A stretch of 64,000 bases of DNA from Rostratula benghalensis (Eukaryota > Chordata > Aves > Charadriiformes > Rostratulidae), in the NCBI GenBank assembly GCA_013399305.1, contig VXAI01000039.1:979524-1043523 (forward strand), read 5' to 3'. Numbering within the stretch: position 1 is the stretch's first letter; each line of letters starts with the position of its first letter. The notes under the pieces are model-generated. The model was not told the DNA's origin and did no database searches. It saw nothing but the letters and a program-made list of their open reading frames with translations. Positions 1 to 13,830 of this stretch are shown here, one piece after another. The position numbers and the translations under genes are program-made.

Positions 1-2444
1 TTCAATACTCATGAGATCTCTTGTGAAATACACATGGAAGAGGAAATTTGATTGCTGTTTCCAGAACTGTTGAGCCTTCCCCCATCACCCACCCCTTCAT
101 GTTTAATGCTAAAAGCAACATTCCCATGGCTCTGCCTCTTTCTTTTGTTTCTTGTATTAATTCTGCCTATCAGCAAAACCAAGACTCCCCTCTAATTCCC
201 ACTACTCAGGCCATGCTTCATATTAATAACTAATAAACTATGATACTCCATTTTTCCAGCAATACGTACTTTCTCATTTCTGTAGTATGTCTGCATACGT
301 ATTTTCTCTCCATGAGCTCTAGGAAACCTCTCCAAAGGAAGACAAAGGACTAAGAAACTCTCAAAAACTTGTCTGTCTATCCACCTGTACTGTACTCAAG
401 TAGTATATCCAGAACTGAGCAGAAAAAAAATATGTTGCTTTTATACTAGTGCATTGTTTTAAAAAAAAAGCTCCCTCCCCTGTCCTTCCATACAATCTCC
501 TCAAACAAGGATATTATTTGATACTCCAGAATATTCTCTAAAGAGAAACTACAGAAACACCAGTTTATAATTGAAAAAAAAAATGCATGGAAGAAAACCA
601 GCAAGAAAAAAAAAATAATCCTCAGGAAATCCTCAAAGCTCAAAAATTATGCCCCGTCATCTAATCTTTCTCTGAAAAGAACTTGAGAGTGAACATGAAC
701 AGTCTAAATTTTGTGATCTCTCCAATTTTCCCACTGCAGATAAAACATGCTAGCAAGCTGGGAACACTGTGTCTGAAAATCTATAGCTGGATTAAAACCA
801 GGGCCATTTATTTTAACCAAAAAACCCCTATGTATACTGTTAGATAGCGTAAACATGATAGATATTGTACTAACTATTTGTATAGATTTAAAGACTTGAT
901 TTCTTTCATGTTCGCTAGGAAGTGAACGAAACGTAAAATGTGTATGTCTACTAAAGTATTTTTTTACCGACAAAGTTTTTTACTGAGCAGTACAATCTTT
1001 CTTTCGTATATCTGAAGCTGGTCCATGTATCTAAACTTACTCTACAAGCTTGAGAAAACAGAGGCTTCCACCTTGTAAAAATGCACACATGTTGTCATAC
1101 TTGCCCTGCAGCACATACCCTGGGAAGGAATTCAAATCCAGTTAAATCACTTCCCTACCTCCCAGACAAAAAATACAAAACGTTTGCTAGGCCTGTTGGG
1201 CCAGAGTAACGAGCAGAAGGAAGGAACTCCTTTGTAACTGGAAGAAACACTGGGGAAATCTGTCAAACACACAGCAATAAAGCCACCTATAGCTGTATTT
1301 CAGAAGTCAAAAAAACAACGCTACATTATCTTTATTACTAAGAGATATCATTCATGGAGAGAAAAAAAAAAGAAGGAAAAAAAGTCAACTTATTTTTATG
1401 CAACAATTAAGCAAAGTACAGCAAGTAAATCCTTACCAAAAAAACATCAAAAGAGAGGTCGTAGATTTTGCTATAATGAACAAATTTGTCATGCCAAACA
1501 GGAAACTAATCTGTCAACAGTTCAGTTTAAATACTATGAAAACTGTGCATTTCCCCACAACAAAAAGCTACGAAAATCACCCAACCACTGTTCCACTTAT
1601 ATTAAAGTCATATAACTCAATTTTCCTCATTTCTGCAGTCAAATTTTCCCTCCCCATGGGTTTTAATTTGCTAGTTGAGTAAAAAGACAGTTGGAAAATA
1701 AAGAGCCCAGTCAAATTTGGGCAATACAGGAGTGAGCAGTGTGACTGGAAACAGGATACGTGGATTGATACAAAAGACTCATACTAGTACCCCAGAGGAA
1801 AGAAATCTGACTTGGATACATCCTTCCTTCCCCTCCCTTATCCTTTCCATCAGATTTTATGATATTGGGAATATATACTAAGTGGTGGTTCCCTTTGTTT
1901 AGTCTAATTTTTTAAAAACTGTCTTTAATGTCTTTTCTGAACGCACTTTTGCACTAGCAGCCATCAGTCACAGTAACTCAGATCAATGTTTGCCTGATCT
2001 GAGCAGCAGTCTGGTCTCTGGGTGCTCGCTCTGGGAAAGGGCCGCTCTGTGCCCTAGATGCGACTAAGGGTGTTTTGTAAGAGGAAGGAAAGAAATTTGG
2101 ATTTGTGGGAAAATCATTCTGAATCTGCATACTCTTGTCTTCACTAAAAAATATTTATTAAAGCACCAGCTGGGGGAAAATGAGTTTGTTACTTACAGTA
2201 AGGTTTTGCTATTCCTGTTGGAATAACACATCAGAAGGTGGAAATACAGCAATAATACCTAATGCCAAAATGCAGGAGGTTTAGCTGTGAAGGGTTACAT
2301 TTATCAACAATGAAAAAATAACGAAATACTACATGTAACTTAAACCTGGTAAACATTTTCAGTCCCTTATATCAACTTTATTGCTTTAAATGCTTTGCTC
2401 GTTAAGTACTTGATGGGTAATAGGATTACACATATGATTGACAT

Positions 2445-3355
2445 TGAGAGGGATTGAGAGCAACATCAGCAAGCTTGCAGATGACACCAAGCTTTGTGGT
2501 GTTGTTGATACACCCAAGGGACGGGATGTCATCCAGAGAGACCTGGACAGGCTGGATAGGTGGGCTCAAGTAAACCACATGAGGTTCAACGGGAGGAAGT
2601 GCAAGGTTATGCACCTGGGCTGGAACAATCCTCAGTATCAATACAGACCAGGCGACGAGGAATTAGAAAGCAGCCCTGAAAAAAGGGACTTGGGGGTGCT
2701 GCTGGATGAGAACCTGGACATGAGCAGGCAATGTGCACTTGCAGCCCAGAAGGCCAATCACATCCTGGGCTGCATCAAAAGAAGTGCTGCCAGCAGGTCC
2801 AGAGAAGTGATTCTGCCACTTTGCTCTGCTCTGGTGAGATCTCACCTGGAGCACTGTGTGCAGGTCTGGAGCCCTCAATATAAGGACATGGACCTGATGG
2901 AGTGGGTCCAGAGGAGGGCCACAAAATGATCAAGGAGTCAGAGCACCTTTGCTACAAGGACAGGCTGAGGGAGCTGGGGTTGTTCAGCCTGGAGAAGAGG
3001 AGACTCCGGGGAGACCTAATCGCAACCTTCCAGTACCTGAAGGGGGCCTACAGGAAGGCTGGGGGAGAGCCTATTCACAAAGGCCTGTAGTGACAGGACA
3101 AGGGGGAATGGGTTTAAACTGAAGAAAAGCAGATTTATATTGGATATTAGGAATAAGTTCTTTGCAATGAGAGTAGTGGAGCACTGGAACAGGTTGCACA
3201 GGGAGGTGGTTGAGGCCCCTTCCCTGGAGATACTTAAGGTGAGGCTCAATGATGCCCTGGGCATCCTGGTCTAATTAGGGGTGTCCCTGCTGACTGAGGA
3301 GGGGTAGGACTAAATGACCTTTGAAGGTCCCTTCCAGCCCAGATGATTCTACGAT
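2445..3355 (+). mobile_element. CR1 LINE, 5'-truncated, 3' half of reverse transcriptase and 3' end
   Basis: The plus-strand translation from about 2,455 reads [20 protein letters not shown] and continues through the C-terminal part of a CR1 reverse transcriptase, with LADD as the catalytic Asp-Asp motif and later [17 protein letters not shown] and SREVILPL blocks. The frame shifts near 2,925 ([20 protein letters not shown] continues in another frame) and again near 3,090, so it is dead. It ends with the typical CR1 tail, ggtcccttccagcccagatgattctacga, followed by an A-rich stretch. Truncation at the 5' end is usual for target-primed insertion. It is antisense to TNKS. Confidence 0.93.
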
Positions 3356-3359
3356 TTGC

Positions 3360-3412
3360 TAAAAAAAAAAAAACCAAAAAAACCAAAAAAACCCAAAAAA
3401 ACCCCACAACCA
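3360..3412. repeat. A-rich (AAAAAACC)-type low-complexity tract after CR1
   Basis: Runs of A broken by CC occur directly after the CR1 3' end. This may have grown by slippage from the insertion point; it is not a normal CR1 tail, which is made of 8-bp ATTCTRTG-type repeats. Confidence 0.7.
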
Positions 3413-6400
3413 AACCAAAACCACTTGCTGCCCTAAATGACAATATGGTTCATTACAAAGAGTGGAAACAGAATAGCACCACAGGAAAAAAGATGGCTGA
3501 TAGAAGGAAAGCAATGCTAATTCATTAAAGACAAGAGTTTTAATTAACCAGACTGTTGTTATTATGTTTCACATTCAAAAGAAGAGTGTTCATTCTTGAT
3601 TTTTTAATTTATGCACAGAAAGTTTCACTCAATACAAGGCTGCCTGTTCAAGAGACACCCTATAAAAAATGACTATGGTAAGCAGTCGCCAGTTATGTCC
3701 AGTTTGTAACTACTTACACACCAAGTGCACCTTATTTCTATTGTACTGGAAAACTAAGTACAAGGACTTTAATGTCATGTGAACGTCCATGAATAAAACG
3801 CCTTCCAAACCAGATGTTCCCTCTTATTGGTGGGCCAGAAAGGAAATATGTGAACTGCATGTACTCTCAGTATGACATCTCTGCAGGTTTCTGTGCAGAC
3901 CTGCAGTGAAAGGTAGTTTAATTATGTTCTGCATGAAGTAAGAAAAAAATACTACTTTCCATTCTCAGTTACTTCCAGTAATTCTCAATAGATTTAAAGA
4001 CTCTGCTTACTTCAAGTAATTAAAAAATATAATTGGCCAAAAAGTATTCCAACATTCCTCATTCATCACAGCCATTAATGATCTTACATATCCCCACAAA
4101 ATACATTTAAATGATCTTCTTAGTAGGTAATAGGATTATCAGCAGCTCCTAAAGCAGCCTATTTTGCCAATGGCTTTATTTCAAAGTTATTCTGGAGGTA
4201 CACTTGATTTTTAACTGCCCCAAAAGTGGCATATTAGAAATCCCTTTGACATAAAATGAAAAAATAGGATTTTTAAAAAAATTAAATGCAAGAGTTAACA
4301 CAGGTTTTTTCTATTGTGTCCTAGGTGTATTAGTCCAGCATGAGCTAATTCAGTATTATCACTCCTTCCAGAGAGCACATACCATCAAGGGAAAAATAAT
4401 ACTGTACCTTCTCCACCATCAACTTAGGATTCTTGCTTATTAATTTCTGTTAAAGCCCAGTTACTGATTCAGGAGGTGGTGAGATATACCACTGGGAGAT
4501 CTTGCTTCCTGACACTGTCCTTTTTACCACCCTCTGAGCATACCTCAGCAGACCAGAGGAAAGACAGGTTAGATGAGAACTGGGTCTGTCTTCAGAGAGC
4601 TGGAGAATGAAAACTGCAGGGATGAAGAACTAACTCCCAGCAAAGGACAGCTCTTGCTGGATCTCATTGTGACATTAAACCAGTTCTGGCATGTATGTCT
4701 AGTGTAACATCCTTTACTACATCAAAATGGTTCTGGATTTGGATGCAGGACACAAGGCTGAAAAGGAACAGACAAGGAAATATTCAAAGGAAGCGAGTAC
4801 TAAGTTTCTGTTCTCCCTTTTTCTGTTCAAGAGTCACACCAGCAGTCTTAACCCCTGGCTCTGAGCTATCTAGGAGCTATCAAACAGTTTAAGACATCAG
4901 CCTAAGTCTGTTTTTTGCCAGGATAGTTTTGATATTTACCATTTTGGCCCAAATATAGAAAGCTATGCTTAGATATGGAAGCCATCATCATTCTTGAGCA
5001 TATAGATGGTGCTTCACAAGAATTTCCCTCTAAGAATCTGTGGTGTCCCCTGGCAACTTGAACCGCACTTATAAAAGCATGGTGCTTTTAGGGATGGATT
5101 CCTGGTCAGCAGCTAAGAAGCAAGGCCTCAGCAAACAGTCACACTCCTTTCCTTCCCCTCCCGCTTTTATCACTTTCTCCAAGATGCAGCTCCTAACCTT
5201 GGCAAAGGGAGAATATCCTACATGGGAAGGTACAGACATATGGTAAAAGGCACAATTCACGCAAGTCATAAATTATTTTCCCTCTGACTTGCTAGATCTC
5301 CAGGAGGAAAACACTCATCTACCATCTTGCAGTAGTGCTGACAGACAAAAGTGGGTGGATTCTTGAGATGGAGCTACATTTTCCCTGCCAGTGATCAGGA
5401 ACAGCTTTCCTTGTATAGCTGAACACGACTTCAAGAGATAAAAAGATCCATGAAAGGCAAGATTTACTGGATAATTAAACCAACAATTTCTAGAACACTG
5501 ATGAGAGCTCTTATCCAGCTCCCTGAGGATACCACATCATTTGAAAAGGAATCACTTAAAATACTTATCTTTTATATTTGCAGGGAAGACCATCATGAGT
5601 TGCAATGCAAACACAGAAATGTTATTCTTTCCATTCTTAGACAAATATCGGATTTAATATATTCACATACTGCTGGTTTTATTTAATATAATGTCTTACT
5701 TTGCTCTTTCTGGCCGTCCAGTTTTATCATCAAGCTTTTTGTTGTTGGAGGTGTTTTTTTCACATAAAAGAAAAAAGATTGCTTTTTATCTACTGGAAAC
5801 TGGAAAAGCTGTTCTCAAAAGATTTTTTTACTATGATTTTTGATAAAAATTAAATGGAACCTGCATGCCTTCCTGCATAGGAAAGGTTATTTTTCTGTGT
5901 TCTGTGAGAGAAAATAAATCTTTCACTTCCAGGGGAATAGACTACAAGAGACTAGCCAGCAAAGCCACATATAAAATAGTATATATCACTGAGAAAATAA
6001 CATCTCTTCACTCAGACTTGCTTTGTGCCATATTTTAGAACACATAACAAGAACAAGAAACTAGTTTTCCCTATAATCGCAAAATAAACACCCAGGTTTT
6101 TGGATGGTGCTGCTAACTGGCAGCAGTCTTTCAGCACCTGATTATCAGTTCAATTTCAGCACAGAATTGCCTTTAACAGCCCAGATTTACCCTGCAAGCA
6201 AAGGATAGCTGAAATTTTGGCTCCGTGGATTCATTCCTATGATAGCCTGGGCACAGAAGGAAGTTCTTCCGAAAGAAGTTTAATTCAGACTGATAACATA
6301 TTGAGGCAAGACTGCTCTATACTGGGCTGTTTAACAGTGAATGTACATCAAGATACCAAGGCAGCCTATACCTTGCACCATTCTTGGGATGGAGTACTGG

Positions 6401-6553
6401 AGACCTGACCGTTCCAGTCAAGTCAGCAGGAGTTCAGAGAAGAACAGAACACACACTGACCTGCTTATGATTTGGGCATGTCACTGCAGAATAAAGTAGT
6501 ATTTAGCTACAAGAGTGATGATGTTTAAGTCTCTAAGCAGAGTATACTAGAGT

Positions 6554-6571
6554 ATTATTATTATTATTATT
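6554..6571. repeat. (ATT)n microsatellite, six units
   Basis: About six uninterrupted ATT units are followed by degenerate copies (gttactactac). It is a plain trinucleotide microsatellite in intron 3. Confidence 0.9.
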
Positions 6572-9327
6572 GTTACTACTACAATAAAGTAGCAAAGTAA
6601 TATGACCATCAAGAAAGAGCTTTTATAAAATTATTAGTGAAGGCTGGAATTTATTAAAAAAAAATATTCAAATATAGTCAGGTCTCAACTAGACACAGGG
6701 AGGTTCTGAAGGCTCCACCTTCTTCACTGCTGGTAGAAATAGAGCCCCTGAAGCAAAGTGTGTACTGAGTCCAGCTCTCTTCACAGGTCTATTCAAAAGA
6801 TTTTCAGAAATGAATAGCCCAAATTCCCTGGATTTGATGCCATCCCATGTTTGTTTTTTGTTACTTCTACCCCCTCCCTTATCTTCCCACAACCAAAAGT
6901 AGGCTGTGTAGAGAAACTTGGGGGGTGGGAGGGTTGTCAGAGTCAGTCGTTTGTCTTGGGAAGCACCTGCTTTAGGGCTAACAGCAGTAGAAATGAGGAT
7001 CCAAGAGGTATTGAAAATGAATTATATGCATCATAGGGGTTTTTTTCTGCTGTCTTTGCAACAGTCACACTGACAAGCCCCTACAAGGGCTGGCAGCCTC
7101 ATCAGCCACTTATGCATCTGATGAAAGCCAAACAAGATGACATAAGCATAGCAAGAGGTGATGATTTTGTTGAGGATGAAAATTGCTAGTAATGCTGCAA
7201 CTCCCTGAGTCTGCTGCTTGTGTAAGGATAAAGCTACTTCCCTGCCCAAACTGAAAGAACAAACCGAATTCTGTACCTATGCCCAAATACTCTCTTGCCA
7301 TTACCCTGACTAGAGTTCAAACAGACAAGAACAACACTGCATTCTTAGAAGGCAATCACAAACAAATTTGCAGAGCACAGAAGGAGGGGCACTGTGATGC
7401 TCTATGGCCAATAAAAAAAATCAAATGCTACTGAAACAGCAGAAAATACAGTAGGTTTCATTTCAAAACACAAAGGATTGCCCTCAAAAGAGTAGAGTAC
7501 TTACTTCGTAAGTGACCCCAGGAAAATATAGGGCTATAGAAAAGAAACACCCCATTCCAAAATCTGCACCCTACAGAATAGGTATCTGTTTCAGAATATG
7601 TTCTGATGACAATAAAATATATGCTTGAAAAGGCTGCAGCATCAGTCCTCTCATCTCTATGCAGTACTGGACTGTATATAGCTTCTATTCAAGGAATAGA
7701 TACCTGACAGAAAATAACAGTATCTATGAATAACAGCCTCTTGAAGATTTCTTTTGAGTATTTTTTTGGTTTGTAAATTATTTCAAGTGTTTGTTACATA
7801 TTAATACCCTTACCATTCCCCTTCCCTGCTTCCTCCAAAAAAACTCGAATCATTGCTTATACTCTTTACAGAGTAAAATTCCATGCTTGTCTTTCCCCAG
7901 CACCTGAAAAATAATGCTGTTCTCTCTGAAATATAACACTTTGCTCTCTTGCCAAGAAGGAAGCCATCAACCACCAGTCAGTTTTTCAGGTTCCCTTGGC
8001 TCATTCACCAACTCTAGACTGGTACTTCACCATCTTAATTTCTCTCTTGAAAAACAGTTTCATCTGTGAAGTACTACAGACATTTCATTGCTACAGACAA
8101 CTAGCTGCAATTTATGGATACAAAAGACAAGCCCTTTTGTGAAGAAATAATGTGGTTTTAATGTTTTACTCATTCTTGCCATGAATGCTAGCTGAAGACA
8201 GAACATCCTTCTCCACTTAGCAGCACTGATTTTCTTCACACCAGTTTTGCCTCATTTTTTAAACAGGGTGGCAATATAGAACACGGAGAGAAAAGAAAAA
8301 TAGCAGTAAGTATGTAGAAACAAAAAATGCATAACATCACAAAAGGAAGAGAGAATTGAATGTGCTCCTATCTAGGCACAATCCAAGAACACTGAAGGTA
8401 CTAGCACATCATTTTTATTGAAGCTCTGGTGAGAAATTGTCATAAATGTACCAAGATGGGTGGCACTGTTAGTTCAGTGCCTCCTTTTAAAGGGGTGATT
8501 GATTTAAGGAACGTCAGATCCACAGGCTTGACCTCAACAGTAAGTACAGGTCAAAAACAATTCTCAAGGAAAGATGACAGACACAATACTTGATAGGATC
8601 AGAAAGGTAAATAACCCCAAACAAATCTTTCATGCAATTACTGATGGTTAAAAAGAAAACACAGAATACTTTATCCATGCCAATAAACAGGGAATTACTA
8701 GTTCAGACAAGGATTGTATAGGTACTGTAGGAACATTAAAGAACCTGAAAGGAAGCCATATCAGGTTATCCTTGAAAGCAAGCCAGGGGGCTGAAAGTAG
8801 GGAGCAGCTGAACCTATGGCTTGAATTATCTATTCCTAGTAACTTCAATTCATGCAGTAGTCTGTCAGGGTTGATCATTATGCTTGCTACAGCAGTACCA
8901 AGGCTACCATTAGACTGAACTACAACAGCAAAGTAGAAGAATTCTCGATATGAGCCAAATCAAACTCCACAAACCTATGATAGGACAAAAGAAAACAAGC
9001 AATCCAGTACAATCAACATCCACATTGTCTGTCCCCATGTGTTGTCCTCACAGGAGGACACTGTGGGAGGAACCAAACCAGGCCAGACAAGGTGTGAGAA
9101 TTCTGATCTAGGGGTCATTACTATAACATTCATTTTTCTTCCAACAATGCAGCCTGCTAAGAAACATTTTACATATCACAATTCTTTATTAGTCCTTGCA
9201 TCTTTTGTGTATTAATACTGAAGAGTAACCTCCACCTTTTTCCTTACTGGACTTTCATCATTAACTGCTCAACTCACTGAGATAGCACTATGCCATTAAC
9301 TCCGTTGCTAGTAGTTGCACATACTTT

Positions 9328-9372
9328 AAAAAAAAAAAACCCCAAACCATCAACAAACAAAACAAAACAAGC
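9328..9372. repeat. A-run followed by CAAA-type low complexity
   Basis: Twelve A are followed by cccc, caaac and (caaaa) units. A similar tract lies at 9,951-9,982. Both are poly-A-like slippage tracts with no retrotransposon recognised next to them. Confidence 0.7.
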
Positions 9373-12300
9373 ACTATTCATAATATGTTTTCACAAATTT
9401 TGCTGAAAATTCAAGCTCAGATCACAAGGTGAGGCACTTTGTATGCTTCACTATTTTGACTCAGCGCCATTTATCTGTATTTACTTCACAGCAACATTTA
9501 AGCCCCGCTTTAAATAGGTGGAGAGAGACAGAGGACTGAAGATCTCTGTATGCTAAGTGTCATTACTGGCACTGGAACTAATAACTATAAAATGGCCATG
9601 AGTACCTTTAGGCTGGAAATTATTAGGTGCATAGCTAGCACAGAAATTATTTTTCAACTAGGCTGTCAGCATATGTTTTGTTCTCAGTACTCTTAACACT
9701 TGCATGCTAGAGCACAGTCAATTTATTAATCAAATTATACGTCATGTCATCAGGCTTAGACTTGATGATACAGAAAGTTCTATGGGGTTCAGCCTCCTCT
9801 GCTTCAATTTCAAGAACTGTCCTGCATTTCCCTGGTTTTCATAGTTCTGATCCTCATTTACTCTGTTCTGGCAGCATAAAAGAATCCTGAAGGTCAGATT
9901 TCATGATCCTTCAGGCAAAGTAGTAATAAGATGACTTTAAACAAATGGGGAAAAAAAAAACCCAAACCAAACAAACCACCAATTCACTGTATTCACCTGT
10001 ACCTTTTGTCTTCCATCTTTCAAGCTTTATTCAGCTCTTTTCTTTTTCATCTGAACTTTTCAAGTTTTATGTGTTTCCACTACTGAGCAGCTGTAGATTA
10101 TAAAATACCTATAGATATTGCTCTTCAGCTCAAACCTGCACTGGTATGAATTCTGGCCCACTGCCCTGCACTGTGCTACCATCCTCCACCACAAGCATAT
10201 ACCTATTTCAATTAACATTAGATTATCATTGCTCTCAAGGAAGAGAGATAGCATCCCTAGATGTCTTTTTGTACTACTACATCACCTTTTTCAGAATGCA
10301 GAAACCAAGCATGCACCCTACTTCGTTAATCTGTTGTTCATCTCATGTCATGCCAGTAAGGTTTCAGCACAAACCCCAAGTAAAAGACACCTCTGCAGGC
10401 ACATAATCAATTGCTCCACCTGGTGTGATTATCACAGCCAACCTTCCTTCCTGCAATGTTTTACACATGCATTGCGTAACAGTGAGGCAGAACAACAATA
10501 GTAACAGTTATTATTCTACCTAAAGTACTCAGCACTCTATAGGAAAAAGCAAGTAGCTGTGAGTACTGACTTATGAACATCTGGGCTCTTTCTACACTGC
10601 ATGCAGTACCAAATCTTCATGTCAGACAAGCTAGAACCAGAACTTCTTTCAACTTCCACGATGCAGACTCAATTCTGTCTGGCAGTTTCACCCCAAACCT
10701 CCCTAACCTCTCCTTGCTTGCCAAGAAGGGAGGAGAAGTGCACTTCAACCCTCTAGAGACCAACAGAGGAAGAAAACAGAAAAATAAGGACTTGTTTCAG
10801 ACATAACTTTCTCGAAGTACACAGGTACCCAGAAACATAGAAAAAAGCCATCCTAGAGAGAAGTGTGACAGGCAGGAAAAAGAAACAAAACAAGGACAGC
10901 AACAAAGTTGGTCCAGGACAAGAGAAAGAAAGGCTACAGACACGAATTTTATTATCAACAGTGACATTAAAAATCCTCCAGGTGAATTAAGGTGTACAGG
11001 TGCTACTCTGCAAACCTCACCAAATACTATCGTCATATTTACATATAAAATATTAAAACTAATGACTTTGCATCTAAATCCATTCCAAACACCTTGGACT
11101 GTGCTAACAAAACACTGACCACTGGTAATAGTGTTGTTAGAGACAACATGCTTCTGTCTACCTTTGCCAACAGTAAGATTGTGCTCAAGGCAGTCTCTCA
11201 CAAGACTGTACCCAAGAAGCAGGACTTTTAGACCGTATTCTTCTGACACGTGCAAGCATGTGCTTATTTGGCAATGACAACACCATAAGGTAAACATTAT
11301 CTGGTGACATTCTCCAAAATCTTCACCACTGTAAACAGCAGCAATATTCATAGCAACTGCCTACACACTTAGCAAACACCTGCAAAAAGTGGAAGCATAA
11401 GAGCAATAGCAGTACTGCAACCTGCACCATACACCTGAGTTTATGCAATACATAAGCCAGCAAATTCATACTGATGCCATTCCTCAATTTATTAAAAAAA
11501 GCTTTGATTGCTTCAGTAACATAGAACACCACTAAAAATAGCATGGCAACATCAGAAGAATTAGGGTCAATAAATCAGGCATTAACAGAGTGAAAAGGAA
11601 TGTGATTGGAAAAAAGTTAATCTTATAAGAAAGAAGTATCTTTGGCAAAGCAGAAACACTTCTTATTTCTGCCAAGGGCAATGCCAATCCATAAAACTGT
11701 TGTAGAAGTCTGGGTTAGCTCAATGACCTGGAAGAGTTTAACCAGAGGGCTGTAACAAGAGGGGCTGCCAAAGGTGCTGCTGATACTTCTGAACTCCGGT
11801 GTATTTTCATAAGCATTTTTTTTCTAGATCTGGAAAGGGCTTTCAAAGTAACCTTCATCATCCTGACCTACTGACATTTTGTGCATATAGTGTAGCAGTC
11901 TTGGAGTGCACCACATGAATGTCTTTCAGAAAATTCCAAAAGTATGCACTGCAGACCCTTACTTAAGGCTAGTGGATGCTAAATCCACAGGACTGGACCA
12001 GACTAGAGTTACCCTGGATTAAAAAAAACCCCACAAACCTAAAATAACATCACAAATCTATTCAGTTGTTGACAGGAGAGTCAGCATCTAAGGCTTTGTA
12101 GTTCCAACACAGGGAACAGAACCTGACTTTTGGAAGTCTATTTGACAATATACAAATGCAGTATACTAAAAATCTAACTTGAAAAAAAAGCAAATATAAC
12201 AGAGGAGGAAATGGAAAGAAGATGAATGGAGAAGGAACATGTATTAGGGCAGAAGCACAGAAAATAGTTTCCAGGCATGTTAATATGAGAAAAATGACCA

Positions 12301-12879
12301 TCTCTGCACAAAGGATGAGCTGTCATTTGAAACTTTCAGGCAGAGCAGTAACAAAAGACAGCAAGAGCTTTTCAGTATTTTATATAAATCTCACCCTGTA
12401 ATAGAAACAGAAAGTATGGAAGTAGCCACTTGATTAGGAAAGGAAGCACAAACTAAATTTCACCAGAGGGGAGGCATGCTATTGTCTATGCAAGGCCAGC
12501 TCTTCTGACATACCCAAGAGGGCCAACAGCAAAGTAAGCTAAGGGACTGTTTCAGAGCCATCTCCAACAAACAGAAGAAACTGTTTCATAACCTATATCT
12601 CAGGAAGCTTAACCTTTCTCTTGAGTTCTTCCACAATATACCTCTACTCAGCACACCAGAGTGAGAAGACTGGCAATATTTAGCTGCTTTTCCTGGCCCA
12701 TTCTGATAGGGTTCAGCATGCTTCCTGGAGCAACAATTAAGAAAACAATGCTCCCAAACACAAATAGTTGGTTTCAGGCACTGAGAAAACTACTTAAACT
12801 ACTTGTTGTTCTTAATGTGTAGTCACTAAATCTTTTCCACTTTTTTGTTTAACACTAAGGATGATCAAACGTGAGATCA

Positions 12880-13022
12880 GGCTGCTCAGAGAGCATCCAT
12901 TCTTGGATCTTTCCATGGCCCTGGGCAAATCTGCTTCAGCTGACCCTGCTTTGAGCAGGTGAGTTGGATTGACTAACTCCAGAGGTACCTTCCAACCTGA
13001 GACTTTTTGTGATTTTGTGACA
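12880..13022 (+). mobile_element. CR1 LINE 3' fragment
   Basis: The plus strand resembles a CR1 3' end: a segment ending ctgaccctgctttgagcaggtgagttgga, then ctaactccagaggtaccttccaacctgag and the tail tttttgtgattttgtga. In CR1 consensus-like copies this runs as a 'ttggactagatgatctccagaggtccc' block followed by (ATTCTGTG)n. No coding potential remains. The left boundary is uncertain. Confidence 0.8.
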
Positions 13023-13783
13023 CCAAACCAGTTTTTACAGCTCAGGTCTCCAAACTGTAGAGTACAATTAAAAAAAAAAAAAATTCCATTAACTCTGATG
13101 ATAGGCTTAAACTAAATGTTAATCATGACTGTCAGATATTTCTCATTCTCCAACAGTTTAATTTCTCTGTTAGGCTCAAAACCAAGTGGCAACTAAGATG
13201 GGAGAAACACAATCAAGAATAATTGTTGATTTCAGTACTTCAATTTAAGCAAACTTGTCTAAACAGACTTATGGCAAATTCTGATTTAAACATCATGGCC
13301 TGAAGATACTTCCTTGCTTTAGCTATCAAGTATGGGAAACCAGGACAAGTATTTTTCAGGTCAGCAATCAGAAAACACAGTAAGAACACTGCGGGCACAA
13401 GAGAAACAGGCTCAAAAGACGGTATTTTTCAGAAGCCTTTCACAAATACATCTTTGAAGGTTCCACAGCATGCTGGCATAAATCTGATACAGCAGACTCA
13501 TGCCAAATGGCTCATGACTCAAGACTCATGCCACATCTTTTACATGCCCATGACATTCTCAGAAGGATCACCTTGGGCGAGAGTGAACTCACTTAAGTAA
13601 TTAAAATACTGACTCCAGTTGTCTTGTAGCAAGTATTCAAATTGACTGGTTTGTGCATCTGGCCTGCAGCAAGGCTAACACACTCCCTACCCTGTACAAA
13701 TCTTCCTAGACTTAACACTTTTGACTATCTTTAAAATGAGTTTACCAGACTGAAGACATGACACATAGAATACAATTCACACA

Positions 13784-13830
13784 GGGCGGGGGGGGGGGAA
13801 GAAAAAGAAAAAGAAAAGAAAAAAAAGAGG
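13784..13830. repeat. G11 run followed by (GAAAA)n purine tract
   Basis: A run of eleven G (13,788-13,798) is followed by about 30 bases of GAAAA-type repeats on the plus strand, a pure purine stretch of over 40 bases. It is prone to slippage and possibly to triplex or quadruplex forms. Confidence 0.85.

Noticed and set aside
11323..11544. Minus-strand Leu/Cys-rich ORF resembling a membrane segment
   Set aside because: Hydrophobic frames arise by chance opposite A-rich DNA; no splice sites or start context, and the codons look random.
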